A stretch of DNA of 64,000 bases from positions 35,844 through 99,843 of the forward strand of contig NZ_JAKEDU010000006.1 of assembly GCF_021462405.1 (NCBI RefSeq), read 5' to 3'. The position numbers were made by a program, and so were the translations under genes. Below the pieces are notes generated by a model. The model saw only the letters and a list, made by a program, of their open reading frames with translations, was not told where the DNA came from and did not search any database. Position 1 is the first letter of the stretch; each line of letters opens with the position of its first letter. This stretch comes from Thermus tengchongensis (lineage in GTDB: Bacteria > Deinococcota > Deinococci > Deinococcales > Thermaceae). Shown piece by piece: positions 55,969-64,000 of this stretch.

Positions 55969-55994
55969 GTAAAGTGGGAAGCAAGGAGGCAGAC

Positions 55995-57398
55995 ATGGGG
56001 TTTTTGGAGGAGCTCAAAGCCCTCTTCCCCCCGGGGAGGGTCCTCACCCGGGAGGCGGAGCTCGCCCCCTACGAGTCCGACGCCCTCACCGCCTACCGCA
56101 AGCGCCCCTTGGCCGTGGTCCTGCCCGAGCGGAAGGCGGAAGTGGTGGAGGCGGTCAGGCTCTGCCACCGCCATGGCGTCCCCTTCGTGGCCCGGGGAAG
56201 CGGCACCAGCCTTTCGGGGGGCTCCTTGCCCGTGGAGGGGGGCCTGGTCATCGCCCTCAACCGCATGAACCGCATCCTGCGCCTGGACCCCAAGGCCCGG
56301 ATCGCCGTGGTGGAGCCCGGGGTGGTGAACCTGGAGGTGTCCAGGGCGGCGGCCCCCTACGGCCTCTACTACGCCCCTGATCCCAGCAGCCAGCCCATTT
56401 CCACCATTGGCGGCAACGTGGCCTTCAACTCCGGCGGGGCCCACTGCCTGAAGTACGGCATGACAGCGGGCCACGTGCTGGCCCTCGAGGTGGTCACCCC
56501 AGAAGGGGAGGTGGTGCGCCTGGGCGGGGAAAGCCTGGAGGGGGTTGGCCCGGACCTCGCGGGCTTCTTCGTGGGCACCGAGGGGCTTTTGGGGGTAGCC
56601 CTGGAGATCACCCTCAGGCTCCTCCCCAAACCCGAGGCCTACCACACCCTCCTGGCGGCTTACGGGAGCCTCGAGGCCGCCGGGAACGCCGTGAGCCAGG
56701 TGATCCAAAGCGGCCTCCTCCCCGGGGCCATGGAGATCATGGACCGCTTAGCCATCGAGGCCGCGGAGGCGGCGGTGAAGGCGGGCTACCCCCAGGCCGA
56801 AGCCCTCCTCATCGTGGAGCTGGAAGGCCCCAAGGAGGAGGTGGAGGAGGAAGCCAAACTCCTGGCCCAGGTGATCCAAGAAAGCGGGGCCACCGAGGTG
56901 CGCATCGCCCAAAGCGAGGCGGAGCGCCAGGCCATTTGGAAGGGGCGCAAGGCCGCCTTCAGCGCCGTGGGAAGGCTTTCCCCCGACTACATCGTCCAGG
57001 ATGGGGTAGTGCCCCGAAGCCGCTTGGGGGAAGCCCTGAAGGAGATCGGAAGGCTTTCCCAGGAATACGGCCTTAGGGTGGCCAACGTCTTCCACGCGGG
57101 GGACGGGAACCTCCACCCCCTGGTCCTCTACGACGGCAAAAAACCCGGGGAGCTGGAGCGGGCGGAGGAGCTGGCGGGGGAGATCCTCAAGCTTTGCGTG
57201 CGCCTGGGAGGCTCCCTCACGGGGGAGCATGGGATTGGGGTGGAGAAGAAAGGCTACATGCCGGAGATGTTCGCAACAGAAGACCTCCTGGCCATGGAGC
57301 GGGTAAAAGAGGCCCTGGACCCCAAAGGCCTCGCCAACCGGGGCAAGGTGCTACCCGGCTATGGGCAAGGCCCGCATCCAGGAGAGGTGTATGCCTGA
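55995..57398 (+). CDS. glcD: Glycolate oxidase subunit GlcD (FAD)
   Basis: FAD-linked subunit oxidising glycolate to glyoxylate. 467 residues from the ATG at 55995 with AAGGAGG upstream. The FAD-binding domain has [17 protein letters not shown]; the C-terminal cap has [16 protein letters not shown] with the metal-binding His and [15 protein letters not shown]. It overlaps glcE by 8 nt. It could also take D-lactate, as related enzymes do. Confidence 0.92.
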   Translation: MGFLEELKALFPPGRVLTREAELAPYESDALTAYRKRPLAVVLPERKAEVVEAVRLCHRHGVPFVARGSGTSLSGGSLPVEGGLVIALNRMNRILRLDPKARIAVVEPGVVNLEVSRAAAPYGLYYAPDPSSQPISTIGGNVAFNSGGAHCLKYGMTAGHVLALEVVTPEGEVVRLGGESLEGVGPDLAGFFVGTEGLLGVALEITLRLLPKPEAYHTLLAAYGSLEAAGNAVSQVIQSGLLPGAMEIMDRLAIEAAEAAVKAGYPQAEALLIVELEGPKEEVEEEAKLLAQVIQESGATEVRIAQSEAERQAIWKGRKAAFSAVGRLSPDYIVQDGVVPRSRLGEALKEIGRLSQEYGLRVANVFHAGDGNLHPLVLYDGKKPGELERAEELAGEILKLCVRLGGSLTGEHGIGVEKKGYMPEMFATEDLLAMERVKEALDPKGLANRGKVLPGYGQGPHPGEVYA

Positions 57399-58440
57399 GG
57401 TCCGCGCAAGCTCTCTGGAAGAAGTGCAGGAAGCCGTGCGCACCTATCCCCGTCTGCGCCCCAAGGGGGGCGGGAGCAAGCCAGCCCTCTCCACCCCCAA
57501 GGATGGGGAGGCCCTCCTGGATCTTTCGGGCCTCAGGGGCATCCTGGAGTATGCCCCTGAGGAGTTCGTCTTCACCGCCTATGCCGGCACACCCCTTAAG
57601 GAGATAGAGGAAACCCTACGGGCCCACGGCCAGTACCTGCCCTTCCACCCACCCCTGGTGGAGCAGGGGGCCACCCTTGGGGGCACGGTGGCCGCGGGGC
57701 TTTCCGGCCCCATGCGGGAACGGTTTGGGGGCCTGAGGGACTTCATCCTGGGGGTGCGCTTCGTGGATGGGGAAGGAAGGGTGGTGCGGGGCGGGGGCAA
57801 GGTGGTGAAAAACGCCGCTGGCTTCCCTTTCCACCGCCTCATGGTGGGTTCCCTGGGAGCCTTCGGGGTCATGGTGGAGCTTTCCTTTAAGGTCTTTCCC
57901 TATCCCCGGGCCACCCGAAGCCTAAGGGTGGGCTTTGCCAAGACAGAAGAAGCCCTGGAGGCCCTCGAGGGCCTCCGGACCCTGCCCTTGGATCTCCTCG
58001 CCTTAGACCTGGTGCCTCCAGCCACTTTGGAAATACGGCTGGGGGGATTCCCCGAGAGCCTGGAAAAACGGATCCAGCGGCTCCAAGACCTTCTGCAAAG
58101 GGAAGGGGAGGTGCTCCTGGAGGACGAGGCCCATTGGGAAGGGGTAAGGAACCTGGCCTTCCTGAAGGAAAGCCCCATCTGGGTAAAGGTACCTTCCCGT
58201 CCGGACCTCATCCCCATGCTGGAAGGCCTTCCCTTAGGACCCAGGCGCTACCTGGCTGGAGGAGAACTTCTCTATGCAGGCCTAGACCCCGAAGGACTCC
58301 AGGCCCTTAGGGAAAGGGCCATCCCCCACCTGGTGTTGAGAGGCAAGGCGGATCAACCCCTTCACCCTCCGCCACCGGAGGCCTTCTTCGCCCCCATCAA
58401 AAGGGCCCTGGACCCAAGGGGCCGTTTTCCCTTAGGGTGA
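57391..58440 (+). CDS. glcE: Glycolate oxidase subunit GlcE
   Basis: Second FAD-binding subunit, 349 residues from the ATG at 57391 (Shine-Dalgarno AGGAGAGG). The short FAD domain includes [11 protein letters not shown] and [38 protein letters not shown] is characteristic of GlcE. The C-terminal substrate domain is abbreviated compared with GlcD. glcF follows after 4 nt. Confidence 0.9.
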   Translation: MPEVRASSLEEVQEAVRTYPRLRPKGGGSKPALSTPKDGEALLDLSGLRGILEYAPEEFVFTAYAGTPLKEIEETLRAHGQYLPFHPPLVEQGATLGGTVAAGLSGPMRERFGGLRDFILGVRFVDGEGRVVRGGGKVVKNAAGFPFHRLMVGSLGAFGVMVELSFKVFPYPRATRSLRVGFAKTEEALEALEGLRTLPLDLLALDLVPPATLEIRLGGFPESLEKRIQRLQDLLQREGEVLLEDEAHWEGVRNLAFLKESPIWVKVPSRPDLIPMLEGLPLGPRRYLAGGELLYAGLDPEGLQALRERAIPHLVLRGKADQPLHPPPPEAFFAPIKRALDPRGRFPLG

Positions 58441-58444
58441 GAAC

Positions 58445-59707
58445 ATGCAGCACCGCATACCCGTGGAAACCCTGGGCAAGGAAGGGGAGGTGATGGCCCA
58501 CGCCATCGAGGCCTGCGTCCACTGCGGCTTCTGCCTCCCCACCTGCCCCACCTACCTGGTCCTGCAGGAGGAGATGGACTCCCCCCGGGGGCGCATCTTC
58601 CTCATGAAGGAGGTGCTGGAGGGAAGCCTCCCCCTGGAGGAGGCCCTCCCCTACCTGGACCGCTGCCTGGCCTGCCAGGCCTGCGTCACCGCCTGCCCCA
58701 GCGGCGTCCCCTACGGCGAGCTCATCGCCACCTTCCGCCTCCACACCGAGAAAGAGCGCCATCGCTACCCCCTGGAGCGGGTCTACCGCTTGGGGCTTCT
58801 ACGCACCCTGCCTTACCCAGAGCGCTTCCGGCCCCTAGCGGAGCTTGGGGTGCGCCTCAAGCCCTTCCTGAAGCCCCTGCCCCTGCCCAAACCCCTAAAG
58901 GCCCCCCTGGCCCTCCTCCCCAACCGCTTGCCCGAAAAGGAAACCTACCAAGAGGTCTACCCCGCCAAGGGGGAAAGGCGGGCTAGGGTAGGGATCCTCC
59001 TGGGGTGCGCCCAGCAGGTCCTCAGGCCCTCCATCAACCGGGCCACCATCCGGGTGCTCCAGGAAAACGGGGTGGAGGTGGTGGCGGCCAAGGAACAGGT
59101 CTGCTGCGGGGCCCTGAACCTGCACGCTGGGGATAAGGAGGGGGCAAAGCGCCTCGCCCAAAAGAACCTGCAGGTCTTCCGGGACGTGGACTTCGTGGTC
59201 ACCAACGCCGCCGGATGCGGCTCGGGGATGAAGGAATATCCCCTCCTCTTCCTGGGTGAGCCCGAGGAGGAGGAGGCCAAGGCCCTGGCCGCCAAGGTCA
59301 AGGACCTCACCGTCCTCCTGGACGAGCTGGGCTTCCTGCCGCCCCCGCCCCCCAAACGCCCCTTGCGGGTGGCCTACCACGACGCCTGCCACCTGGCCCA
59401 CGCCCAGGGGGTGCGGGAACCCCCAAGGCGCCTCCTGAAGGCGGCGGGGGTGGAGGTGCTGGAGCCTAGGGAGTGGGAGATCTGCTGCGGCAGCGCCGGC
59501 ACCTACAACCTCTTCCAGCCGGAGATCGCCGAGGCCCTGGGCCGGAGGAAAGCGGAGAACCTGAAGGCCACCGGGCCCCACCTGGTGGTCACGGGCAACA
59601 TCGGCTGCCTCACCCAGATCCGGGCCTATTTGGACCAGGGCATCCCCGTGCTGCACACCGCGGAGCTCCTGGAGTTGCTCTATGACGGAAAGGACCCCGT
59701 GGATTGA
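58445..59707 (+). CDS. glcF: Glycolate oxidase iron-sulfur subunit GlcF
   Basis: 420 residues. Two [4Fe-4S] motifs near the N-terminus (CVHCGFCLPTCP and CLACQACVTACP), then two CCG domains with VCCGALNLHAG and ICCGSAGTYNLF. It transfers electrons from GlcDE to the respiratory chain. The ATG follows the glcE stop by 4 nt. It ends just before the vapB promoter. Confidence 0.93.
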   Translation: MQHRIPVETLGKEGEVMAHAIEACVHCGFCLPTCPTYLVLQEEMDSPRGRIFLMKEVLEGSLPLEEALPYLDRCLACQACVTACPSGVPYGELIATFRLHTEKERHRYPLERVYRLGLLRTLPYPERFRPLAELGVRLKPFLKPLPLPKPLKAPLALLPNRLPEKETYQEVYPAKGERRARVGILLGCAQQVLRPSINRATIRVLQENGVEVVAAKEQVCCGALNLHAGDKEGAKRLAQKNLQVFRDVDFVVTNAAGCGSGMKEYPLLFLGEPEEEEAKALAAKVKDLTVLLDELGFLPPPPPKRPLRVAYHDACHLAHAQGVREPPRRLLKAAGVEVLEPREWEICCGSAGTYNLFQPEIAEALGRRKAENLKATGPHLVVTGNIGCLTQIRAYLDQGIPVLHTAELLELLYDGKDPVD

Positions 59708-59733
59708 CGTAATGAAAACCGGGCATCTATGCT
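59704..59733 (+). promoter_or_regulatory. Promoter of vapBC, leaderless
   Basis: TTGACG (59704-59709) overlapping the glcF stop, 18-nt spacer, TATGCT (59728-59733), 6 nt before the vapB ATG. Confidence 0.65.
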
Positions 59734-59739
59734 GAAACT

Positions 59740-59985
59740 ATGCCTCTCACCATCCGCAACCGGGAAGTGGAGCGTTTGGCCAGCGAGGTGGCCCGCCTGA
59801 CCGGCGAAACCAAGACCGAGGCGGTGCGCAAGGCCCTGGAGCTCCGCCTGGCCGAGCTGACCCGTAAGCGGCGCTCCGATCGGGTACTTCGCTTTCTGGA
59901 GGAGGAGGTGTGGCCCCAAATCCCTCCTGAGCTCTTGGGAAGGGGGGTCAGCAAGGAGGAGATGGACGAGCTCTGGGGGGGGTAG
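59740..59985 (+). CDS. vapB: VapB-type antitoxin
   Basis: 81 residues. N-terminal LTIRNREVERLASEVARLTGETKTEAVRKAL is the PSK/VapB-type DNA-binding and dimer part; the C-terminus (ERLG-like VWPQIPPELLGRGVSKEEMDELWGG) would mask the PIN active site. The vapC ATG follows directly on the stop. The promoter TATGCT box is 6 nt away, so the message is leaderless. Confidence 0.85.
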   Translation: MPLTIRNREVERLASEVARLTGETKTEAVRKALELRLAELTRKRRSDRVLRFLEEEVWPQIPPELLGRGVSKEEMDELWGG

Positions 59986-60372
59986 ATGGTGGTGGATTCC
60001 TCCGTCCTCCTGGCCATCCTCTTCCAAGAAGAGGGGTACGAGGCCTTTCTCCAAGCCATCCGGGAGGCTCCCAAAACCACCGTGGGTGCGCCCACGTTGG
60101 TGGAAACCGCGGTGGCCTTTGGCCGCCGGGTGGGCTTTGAGCGGGCCCATCTGGTGGAGAGGTTGGTGGAGGAGCTAGGCCTCGAGGTCCTGCCCTTTGC
60201 CAAGGAGCACTACCGGGAAGCGGTGAGAGCCTACGCCCGCTACGGCAAGGGCCGCCACCCCGCCGGGCTCAACCTGGGGGACTGCTTGAGCTACGCCGTG
60301 GCTCGGGTCGAGGGGGAACCCCTGCTCTACAAAGGGGAGGACTTCCGCAAAACCGACCTGGGGAAGGGATGA
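59986..60372 (+). CDS. vapC: VapC-type PIN-domain toxin ribonuclease
   Basis: 128 residues. Four acidic positions of the PIN site: MVVDSSVLLAIL (Asp), PTLVETAV (Glu), LNLGDCLSYAVA (Asp) and the KGEDF end (Asp/Glu). Family enzymes cut initiator tRNA or rRNA loops. It overlaps the glycerate kinase start by 4 nt, so the TA pair is welded into the operon. Confidence 0.88.
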   Translation: MVVDSSVLLAILFQEEGYEAFLQAIREAPKTTVGAPTLVETAVAFGRRVGFERAHLVERLVEELGLEVLPFAKEHYREAVRAYARYGKGRHPAGLNLGDCLSYAVARVEGEPLLYKGEDFRKTDLGKG

Positions 60373-61589
60373 AGGAGCTTTTGGAGGCCGCCTTCCTCGA
60401 GGCCTTGCGGGCCGCCCACCCCTACCGCCTCACGCAAAGGGCCCTCCCTCCTTGGAAGCCGGACCTGGTCCTGGCGGTGGGCAAGGGGGCGGCCTCCATG
60501 CTGCAGGCCGCCTTAGACCGCTACGGGGAGGTGCCCTACCACCTCACCCTGCCCAAGGGCCAAGACGCCCTGGGCCTGAGGGCGGTCTTCGCCGGACATC
60601 CCCTGCCCGATGGGGAAAGCCTAAGGGCGGCCCAGGAGGTCCTGGAACTCCTCCAGGGGCTTTCCCCCAAGGCCCGGGTCCTGGCCCTGGTCTCGGGTGG
60701 GGGAAGCGCCCTTTGGTGCCTGCCCCTGGGGATCTCCCTAGAGGAAAAGCAAGGCCTCACCCAAGGCCTCCTCCGAAGCGGGGCCAGCATCGGGGAGGTC
60801 AACGCCGTGCGCAAGCACCTCTCCCGGATCAAGGGAGGAAGGCTCCTCCTGGCCACCAGGGCCAGGGTCCACGCCCTCCTCCTCTCCGACGTGCCGGGGG
60901 ACGACCCCAGCGTCATCGCCTCCGGGCCCTTCCACCCCGACCCCACCACCTACGCCGACGCCCTGGCCATCCTGGACCGCTACCGCCTGGGCCTCGAGGG
61001 GGCCCGGCGGGTGCTGGAGCGGGGGGCTAAGGGGGAGCTTCCGGAAACCCTCAAGCCCGGCCACCCCGCCCTAAGGCGGCTTTCCTGGCGGATGGCCGGG
61101 CGCAACCTGGACCTCCTGAAGGGCGCCCAAGGGTTCTTAAGGCGGCAAGGCTACCGGGCGGTGATCCTCTCCGACCGCTTTGGCGGCGAGGCCCGGGCCC
61201 TGGCCCGCTTCCACGCGGAGCTTTTGGAAACCATCCGCGCCCACGGGGTGCCCTTCCGAAAGCCCCTTTTCCTCCTCTCCGGCGGCGAGGCCCAGGTGCG
61301 GGTGGAGGGAAGGGGCCTTGGGGGAAGGAACCTGGAGTTCCTCCTGGCCCTTTACGCCCACCTGCAAAGGCCCCTTTACGCCCTGGCCGCGGACTCCGAC
61401 GGGCTGGACGGGCCCTCGGGCGCGGCGGGGGCCCTCCTCACCCCGGAGGTCTGGGAGCTGGGCCTGGACCCCAGGCCCTTCCTGGCGGAGAACAACAGCC
61501 TGGGCTTTTTCCAGGAGGCGGGTACCCTCCTGAAGACCGGCCCCACCGGCACCAACCTCAACGACTTCCGCCTCCTCTTTGTAGACTAA
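60369..61589 (+). CDS. Glycerate 2-kinase (MOFRL family)
   Basis: 406 residues, phosphorylating D-glycerate to 2-phosphoglycerate. N-terminal GckA-type domain with VLAVGKGAASML and LVSGGGSALWCLP, then VNAVRKHLSRIKGGRLL, SDVPGDDPSVIASGP and the C-terminal MOFRL domain FLLSGGEAQVRVEGRGLGGRNLEFLLAL, DSDGLDGPSGAAG. Downstream of glcDEF it would link glyoxylate-derived glycerate to glycolysis. The start overlaps vapC. Confidence 0.92.
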   Translation: MKELLEAAFLEALRAAHPYRLTQRALPPWKPDLVLAVGKGAASMLQAALDRYGEVPYHLTLPKGQDALGLRAVFAGHPLPDGESLRAAQEVLELLQGLSPKARVLALVSGGGSALWCLPLGISLEEKQGLTQGLLRSGASIGEVNAVRKHLSRIKGGRLLLATRARVHALLLSDVPGDDPSVIASGPFHPDPTTYADALAILDRYRLGLEGARRVLERGAKGELPETLKPGHPALRRLSWRMAGRNLDLLKGAQGFLRRQGYRAVILSDRFGGEARALARFHAELLETIRAHGVPFRKPLFLLSGGEAQVRVEGRGLGGRNLEFLLALYAHLQRPLYALAADSDGLDGPSGAAGALLTPEVWELGLDPRPFLAENNSLGFFQEAGTLLKTGPTGTNLNDFRLLFVD

Positions 61590-61593
61590 AGGG

Positions 61594-61911
61594 GTGGAGT
61601 ACCCGGAGCTGGCCCCGGTCCTCGAGGCCATCCTCAAAACCGTACCGGCCCAGAAGATCATCCTTTTCGGCAGCCGGGCCCGGGGAGAGGCCCGCCCGGA
61701 AAGCGACTACGACCTTCTCGTGGTGGTGCCTCGGGAAGTGGACAAGCGCTCGGCGGCGCGGTCCCTTTACCTCGCCCTAGCCAAGGTACGCAAGGGTTTT
61801 GCCGTGGACCTGGTGGTGACCCATCCAGAGCACCTGGAAAGGTACAAGGATGCTTGGATGACCATCTATCCCCAAGCCCTAAGGGAGGGGAGAACCCTTT
61901 ATGCCGCTTGA
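61594..61911 (+). CDS. mntA: Minimal nucleotidyltransferase (MntA-type antitoxin)
   Basis: 105 residues, GTG start 4 nt after glycerate kinase. Nucleotidyltransferase signature GSRARGEARPESDYDLLVV (GSX10DxD), third acid in FAVDLVV. In MNT/HEPN pairs this enzyme AMPylates the HEPN toxin. Its partner here is only a remnant, so the gene is an orphan. Confidence 0.8.
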   Translation: MEYPELAPVLEAILKTVPAQKIILFGSRARGEARPESDYDLLVVVPREVDKRSAARSLYLALAKVRKGFAVDLVVTHPEHLERYKDAWMTIYPQALREGRTLYAA

Positions 61912-62002
61912 ACCCACAGACCCCTGGTCCTGGCTACGCCTTGCCCGAAGCGATCTGGCCTACGCCACCCAAACGCCTAAAGAAGCCCAAGGCCATGGCT
62001 AG
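61901..62002 (+). pseudogene. Truncated HEPN-domain toxin remnant
   Basis: A 33-codon frame starting ATG at 61901, overlapping the mntA stop by 11 nt as HEPN toxin genes do, and encoding MPLEPTDPWSWLRLARSDLAYAT, the first helix of a HEPN protein. It stops at TAG inside the start of hemW. The RxxxxH catalytic motif region is missing, so it cannot act as a ribonuclease. Confidence 0.6.
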
Positions 62003-63119
62003 CCTCTACGTCCACGTCCCCTTCTGCCCCACCCTATGCCCCTACTGCGACTTCCACGTGGTGCGCCGGGCCCCAGGCTGGGTGGAAGCCTACCTGAAGC
62101 GCCTGAGGGAAGAAGCCCAAGGGCTTTACCTAAGCCATCCTGAGCCCCTCGCCACCCTCTACCTGGGGGGCGGCACCCCAAGTTTCCTGCGGGACCGGGA
62201 GCTTTTGGCCCTTTTCCAGGCCCTACCCTGGAGGCTGGAACGGGGGGCAGAGGTGACCCTCGAGGCCAACCCCGGCACCCTCAACCGGGAAAGGCTTGCC
62301 CTTCTCAAGGACCTCGGCGTCAACCGCCTCTCCTTGGGGGTCCAAAGCTTCCAGGAGGGCGTACTCAAGTTTCTGGGCCGGGCCCACGGGCGCAAGGGGG
62401 CCCTAAAGGCGGTGGAGCTGGCCTTGGAGGGGGGTTTCCGGGTTTCCCTAGACCTCATCCTGGGCCTGCCCATGCAGGACGTGGAACAGGACCTGGCCGA
62501 GGCCGCCGCCTTGGGGGTGGGGCACGTGTCCGCCTACACCCTGCAGGTGGAACGGGGCACCCCCTTCGCCCTTATGGGCCTGAAGGAGGACCCCGAGCGG
62601 GAGGCCTGGGCCATGGAGCGGGCGGAGGAAGTCCTGGGAGAAGCCGGTCTTCTGCGCTACGAGGTCTCCAACTTCGCCAGGCCCGGGGAAGAGGCCAGGC
62701 ACAACCAGGTCTACTGGCAAAACGGCTTCTGGCTGGCCCTGGGCCCTGGGGCCACGGGCCAGTACCCGGGCGGGGGTTCGGCCTACGCCTTCCGGCGCAC
62801 CCACCCCCCCCTCCCCCGCTGGCTTTCCGGAGAGCCCCCCTCGGAAGAAGCTATCTCCCCCCTAGAGCACGCCAAGGAGAGCCTCATGCTGGGGCTGCGC
62901 CTGCGGGAAGGGCTGGACGTGGCCGAGGTGGAAGGGCGCACGGGCCTAAGCCTCTGGCCCCTCCTGGAAGGCTCCGCCAGGGGCTTGGCCCAAGAGGGCT
63001 ACCTGGAGGTGGCAGGCCACCGCCTGAAGCCCACCCGCAAGGCCTTCCCCTTGCTCCACGGGGTGGTGCTGCAGCTTTGGGAGGCCCTGGAACCCCTGGA
63101 AACCCAGGGTAAGCTTTGA
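61995..63119 (+). CDS. hemW: HemW-like radical SAM protein (heme chaperone, HemN family)
   Basis: 374 residues from the ATG at 61995. The radical-SAM cluster CxxxCxxC is in CPTLCPYCDF, followed by LGGGTPSFL and NRLSLGVQSF. It lacks the extra N-terminal part and some HemN residues, fitting HemW rather than coproporphyrinogen oxidase. The frame is open upstream to 61854 over mntA, but this is a shadow. Confidence 0.88.
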   Translation: MASLYVHVPFCPTLCPYCDFHVVRRAPGWVEAYLKRLREEAQGLYLSHPEPLATLYLGGGTPSFLRDRELLALFQALPWRLERGAEVTLEANPGTLNRERLALLKDLGVNRLSLGVQSFQEGVLKFLGRAHGRKGALKAVELALEGGFRVSLDLILGLPMQDVEQDLAEAAALGVGHVSAYTLQVERGTPFALMGLKEDPEREAWAMERAEEVLGEAGLLRYEVSNFARPGEEARHNQVYWQNGFWLALGPGATGQYPGGGSAYAFRRTHPPLPRWLSGEPPSEEAISPLEHAKESLMLGLRLREGLDVAEVEGRTGLSLWPLLEGSARGLAQEGYLEVAGHRLKPTRKAFPLLHGVVLQLWEALEPLETQGKL

Positions 63120-63137
63120 CCTGCACAAGGAGAAGCC

Positions 63138-63532
63138 ATGGACCGGACCGCTTTGGCGCAAAAGGTGCTCAAAGCCCAGCCCTTCAGCCAGCACCTGGGG
63201 ATGGAGCTCCTCTCGGCTGGGGAAGAAGAGGTGGAGCTTGCCCTCCCGGTGCGCCCCGAGTTTTACCAGCACCTGGGGGTGGTGCAGGGCGGGGTAATCG
63301 CCGCCCTTTTGGACAACGCCCTCACCTTCGCCGGGGGCATGGTGTTTGGGCCCGAGGTCCTCACCGTGGAGTTCAAGGTGAACTTTCTCCGCCCCGCCAA
63401 AGGCCAGCGGCTTTTGGCCCGTGGGCGGGTGGTCCAAGCGGGCAAGCGCCTGGCCGTGGTCCAGGGCGAGGTCTACAGCGAGGAACCCGAGCCCAAGCTG
63501 GTGGCCTTGGGCCAAGGCACCATCGCCAAGGT

Positions 63533-63536
<4 letters not shown>
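63138..63536 (+). CDS. PaaI-type hotdog thioesterase
   Basis: 132 residues, hotdog fold. QHLGVVQGGVIAALLDNAL carries the active-site Gly-Gly and Asp of the PaaI/YbgC-like group; TVEFKVNFLRPA is the next conserved strand. It hydrolyses acyl- or aryl-CoA thioesters. Good ribosome site AAGGAG. It overlaps the convergent unknown gene by 4 bp. Confidence 0.88.
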
Positions 63537-63922
<386 letters not shown>

Positions 63923-63967
63923 GGCCTGAGTATACCAAGCGGAGCCAAGCACCCCTGTCCCTAAGTA

Positions 63968-64000
63968 CCCGCACGCAAAGGTTGCCCCACCGGCCAAAGC
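63968..64000. repeat. Dispersed repeat, copy 2 (cut by window end)
   Basis: Identical over 33 bp to 40506-40538; the rest lies outside the window. On the minus strand it precedes the unknown gene. Confidence 0.9.

Noticed and set aside
54978..56708. 576-residue open frame on the minus strand opposite aceB and glcD
   Set aside because: Its composition (His, Gly, Val, Leu, Pro rich) is that of a GC-rich shadow; both plus-strand genes are complete, conserved enzymes.
61854..61994. N-terminal extension of HemW
   Set aside because: The extra residues are a frame-shifted reading of mntA and the HEPN remnant; the radical-SAM domain starts at the ATG at 61995.

Overview
This is a high-GC (by eye in the upper 60s percent) chromosomal segment from a bacterium of the genus Thermus. 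The evidence is the 14-gene complex I order found in T. thermophilus (nqo5-4-2-1-3-8-9-10-11-12-13-14), the rpmH gene nested inside an extended rnpA, a LysN-type aminoadipate aminotransferase, many promoters whose -10 box ends only 6-8 nt before the start codon (leaderless mRNAs), and protein sequences closely resembling T. thermophilus proteins. No rRNA, tRNA, CRISPR array, prophage or replication origin was seen.

Layout. 1-13026: nuoC (5' end cut off by the window) through nuoN, one tightly overlapping operon for the proton-pumping NADH:quinone oxidoreductase, closed by a terminator. 13162-14674: a small unknown gene, a probably frameshifted small gene and arginase. 14769-19833: DUF177 protein, L32, then the type II fatty-acid cluster fabH-fabD-fabG-acpP-fabF. 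19835-24681: dNTP hydrolase, lysN, a two-gene restriction-modification candidate and rluD. 24730-31491: one minus-strand LIV-type ABC uptake operon with an embedded acyl-CoA ligase. 31650-35095: rpmH/rnpA-yidD-yidC-khpB-prmC. 35003-40037: DUF3084 coiled-coil protein, lptB, gltX, an exported protein and ftsY. 40062-40601: a wrecked IS630-type transposase followed by a dispersed repeat with a strong hairpin. 40598-46790: DUF5522 protein, dsbB, an AroE-like protein, uvrD, a phosphomannomutase-like protein that seems to have lost its catalytic serine, a metallo-beta-lactamase-fold hydrolase and an HD-domain protein. 46907-53467: enoyl-CoA hydratase, purine nucleoside phosphorylase, a lone ABC ATPase, Crp, ComB, an ACR3-like transporter, an M20 dipeptidase and a tandem-duplicated HspR-like regulator. 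53509-61589: iclR divergent from aceB, then glcDEF, vapBC and glycerate kinase. 61594-64000: an orphan MNT nucleotidyltransferase with a broken HEPN partner, hemW, a PaaI-type thioesterase, an unknown protein and a second copy of the dispersed repeat at the window edge.

How genes work together. The glyoxylate block is coherent: glcDEF oxidises glycolate to glyoxylate, malate synthase condenses glyoxylate with acetyl-CoA, glycerate kinase feeds glycerate into glycolysis, and the adjacent IclR regulator is the likely control. The LIV operon couples import of an organic acid to CoA activation. The fab cluster supplies acyl chains.

Most worth a second look: the double HspR protein built from two 281-bp copies differing at three positions, with an inverted repeat whose spacer is the Shine-Dalgarno sequence; the restriction endonuclease candidate of unknown specificity; the phosphomannomutase-like protein with a Gly where the phosphoserine should be; the broken MNT/HEPN pair; and the palindrome CCTCGAGG, seen about 50 times in 64 kb.
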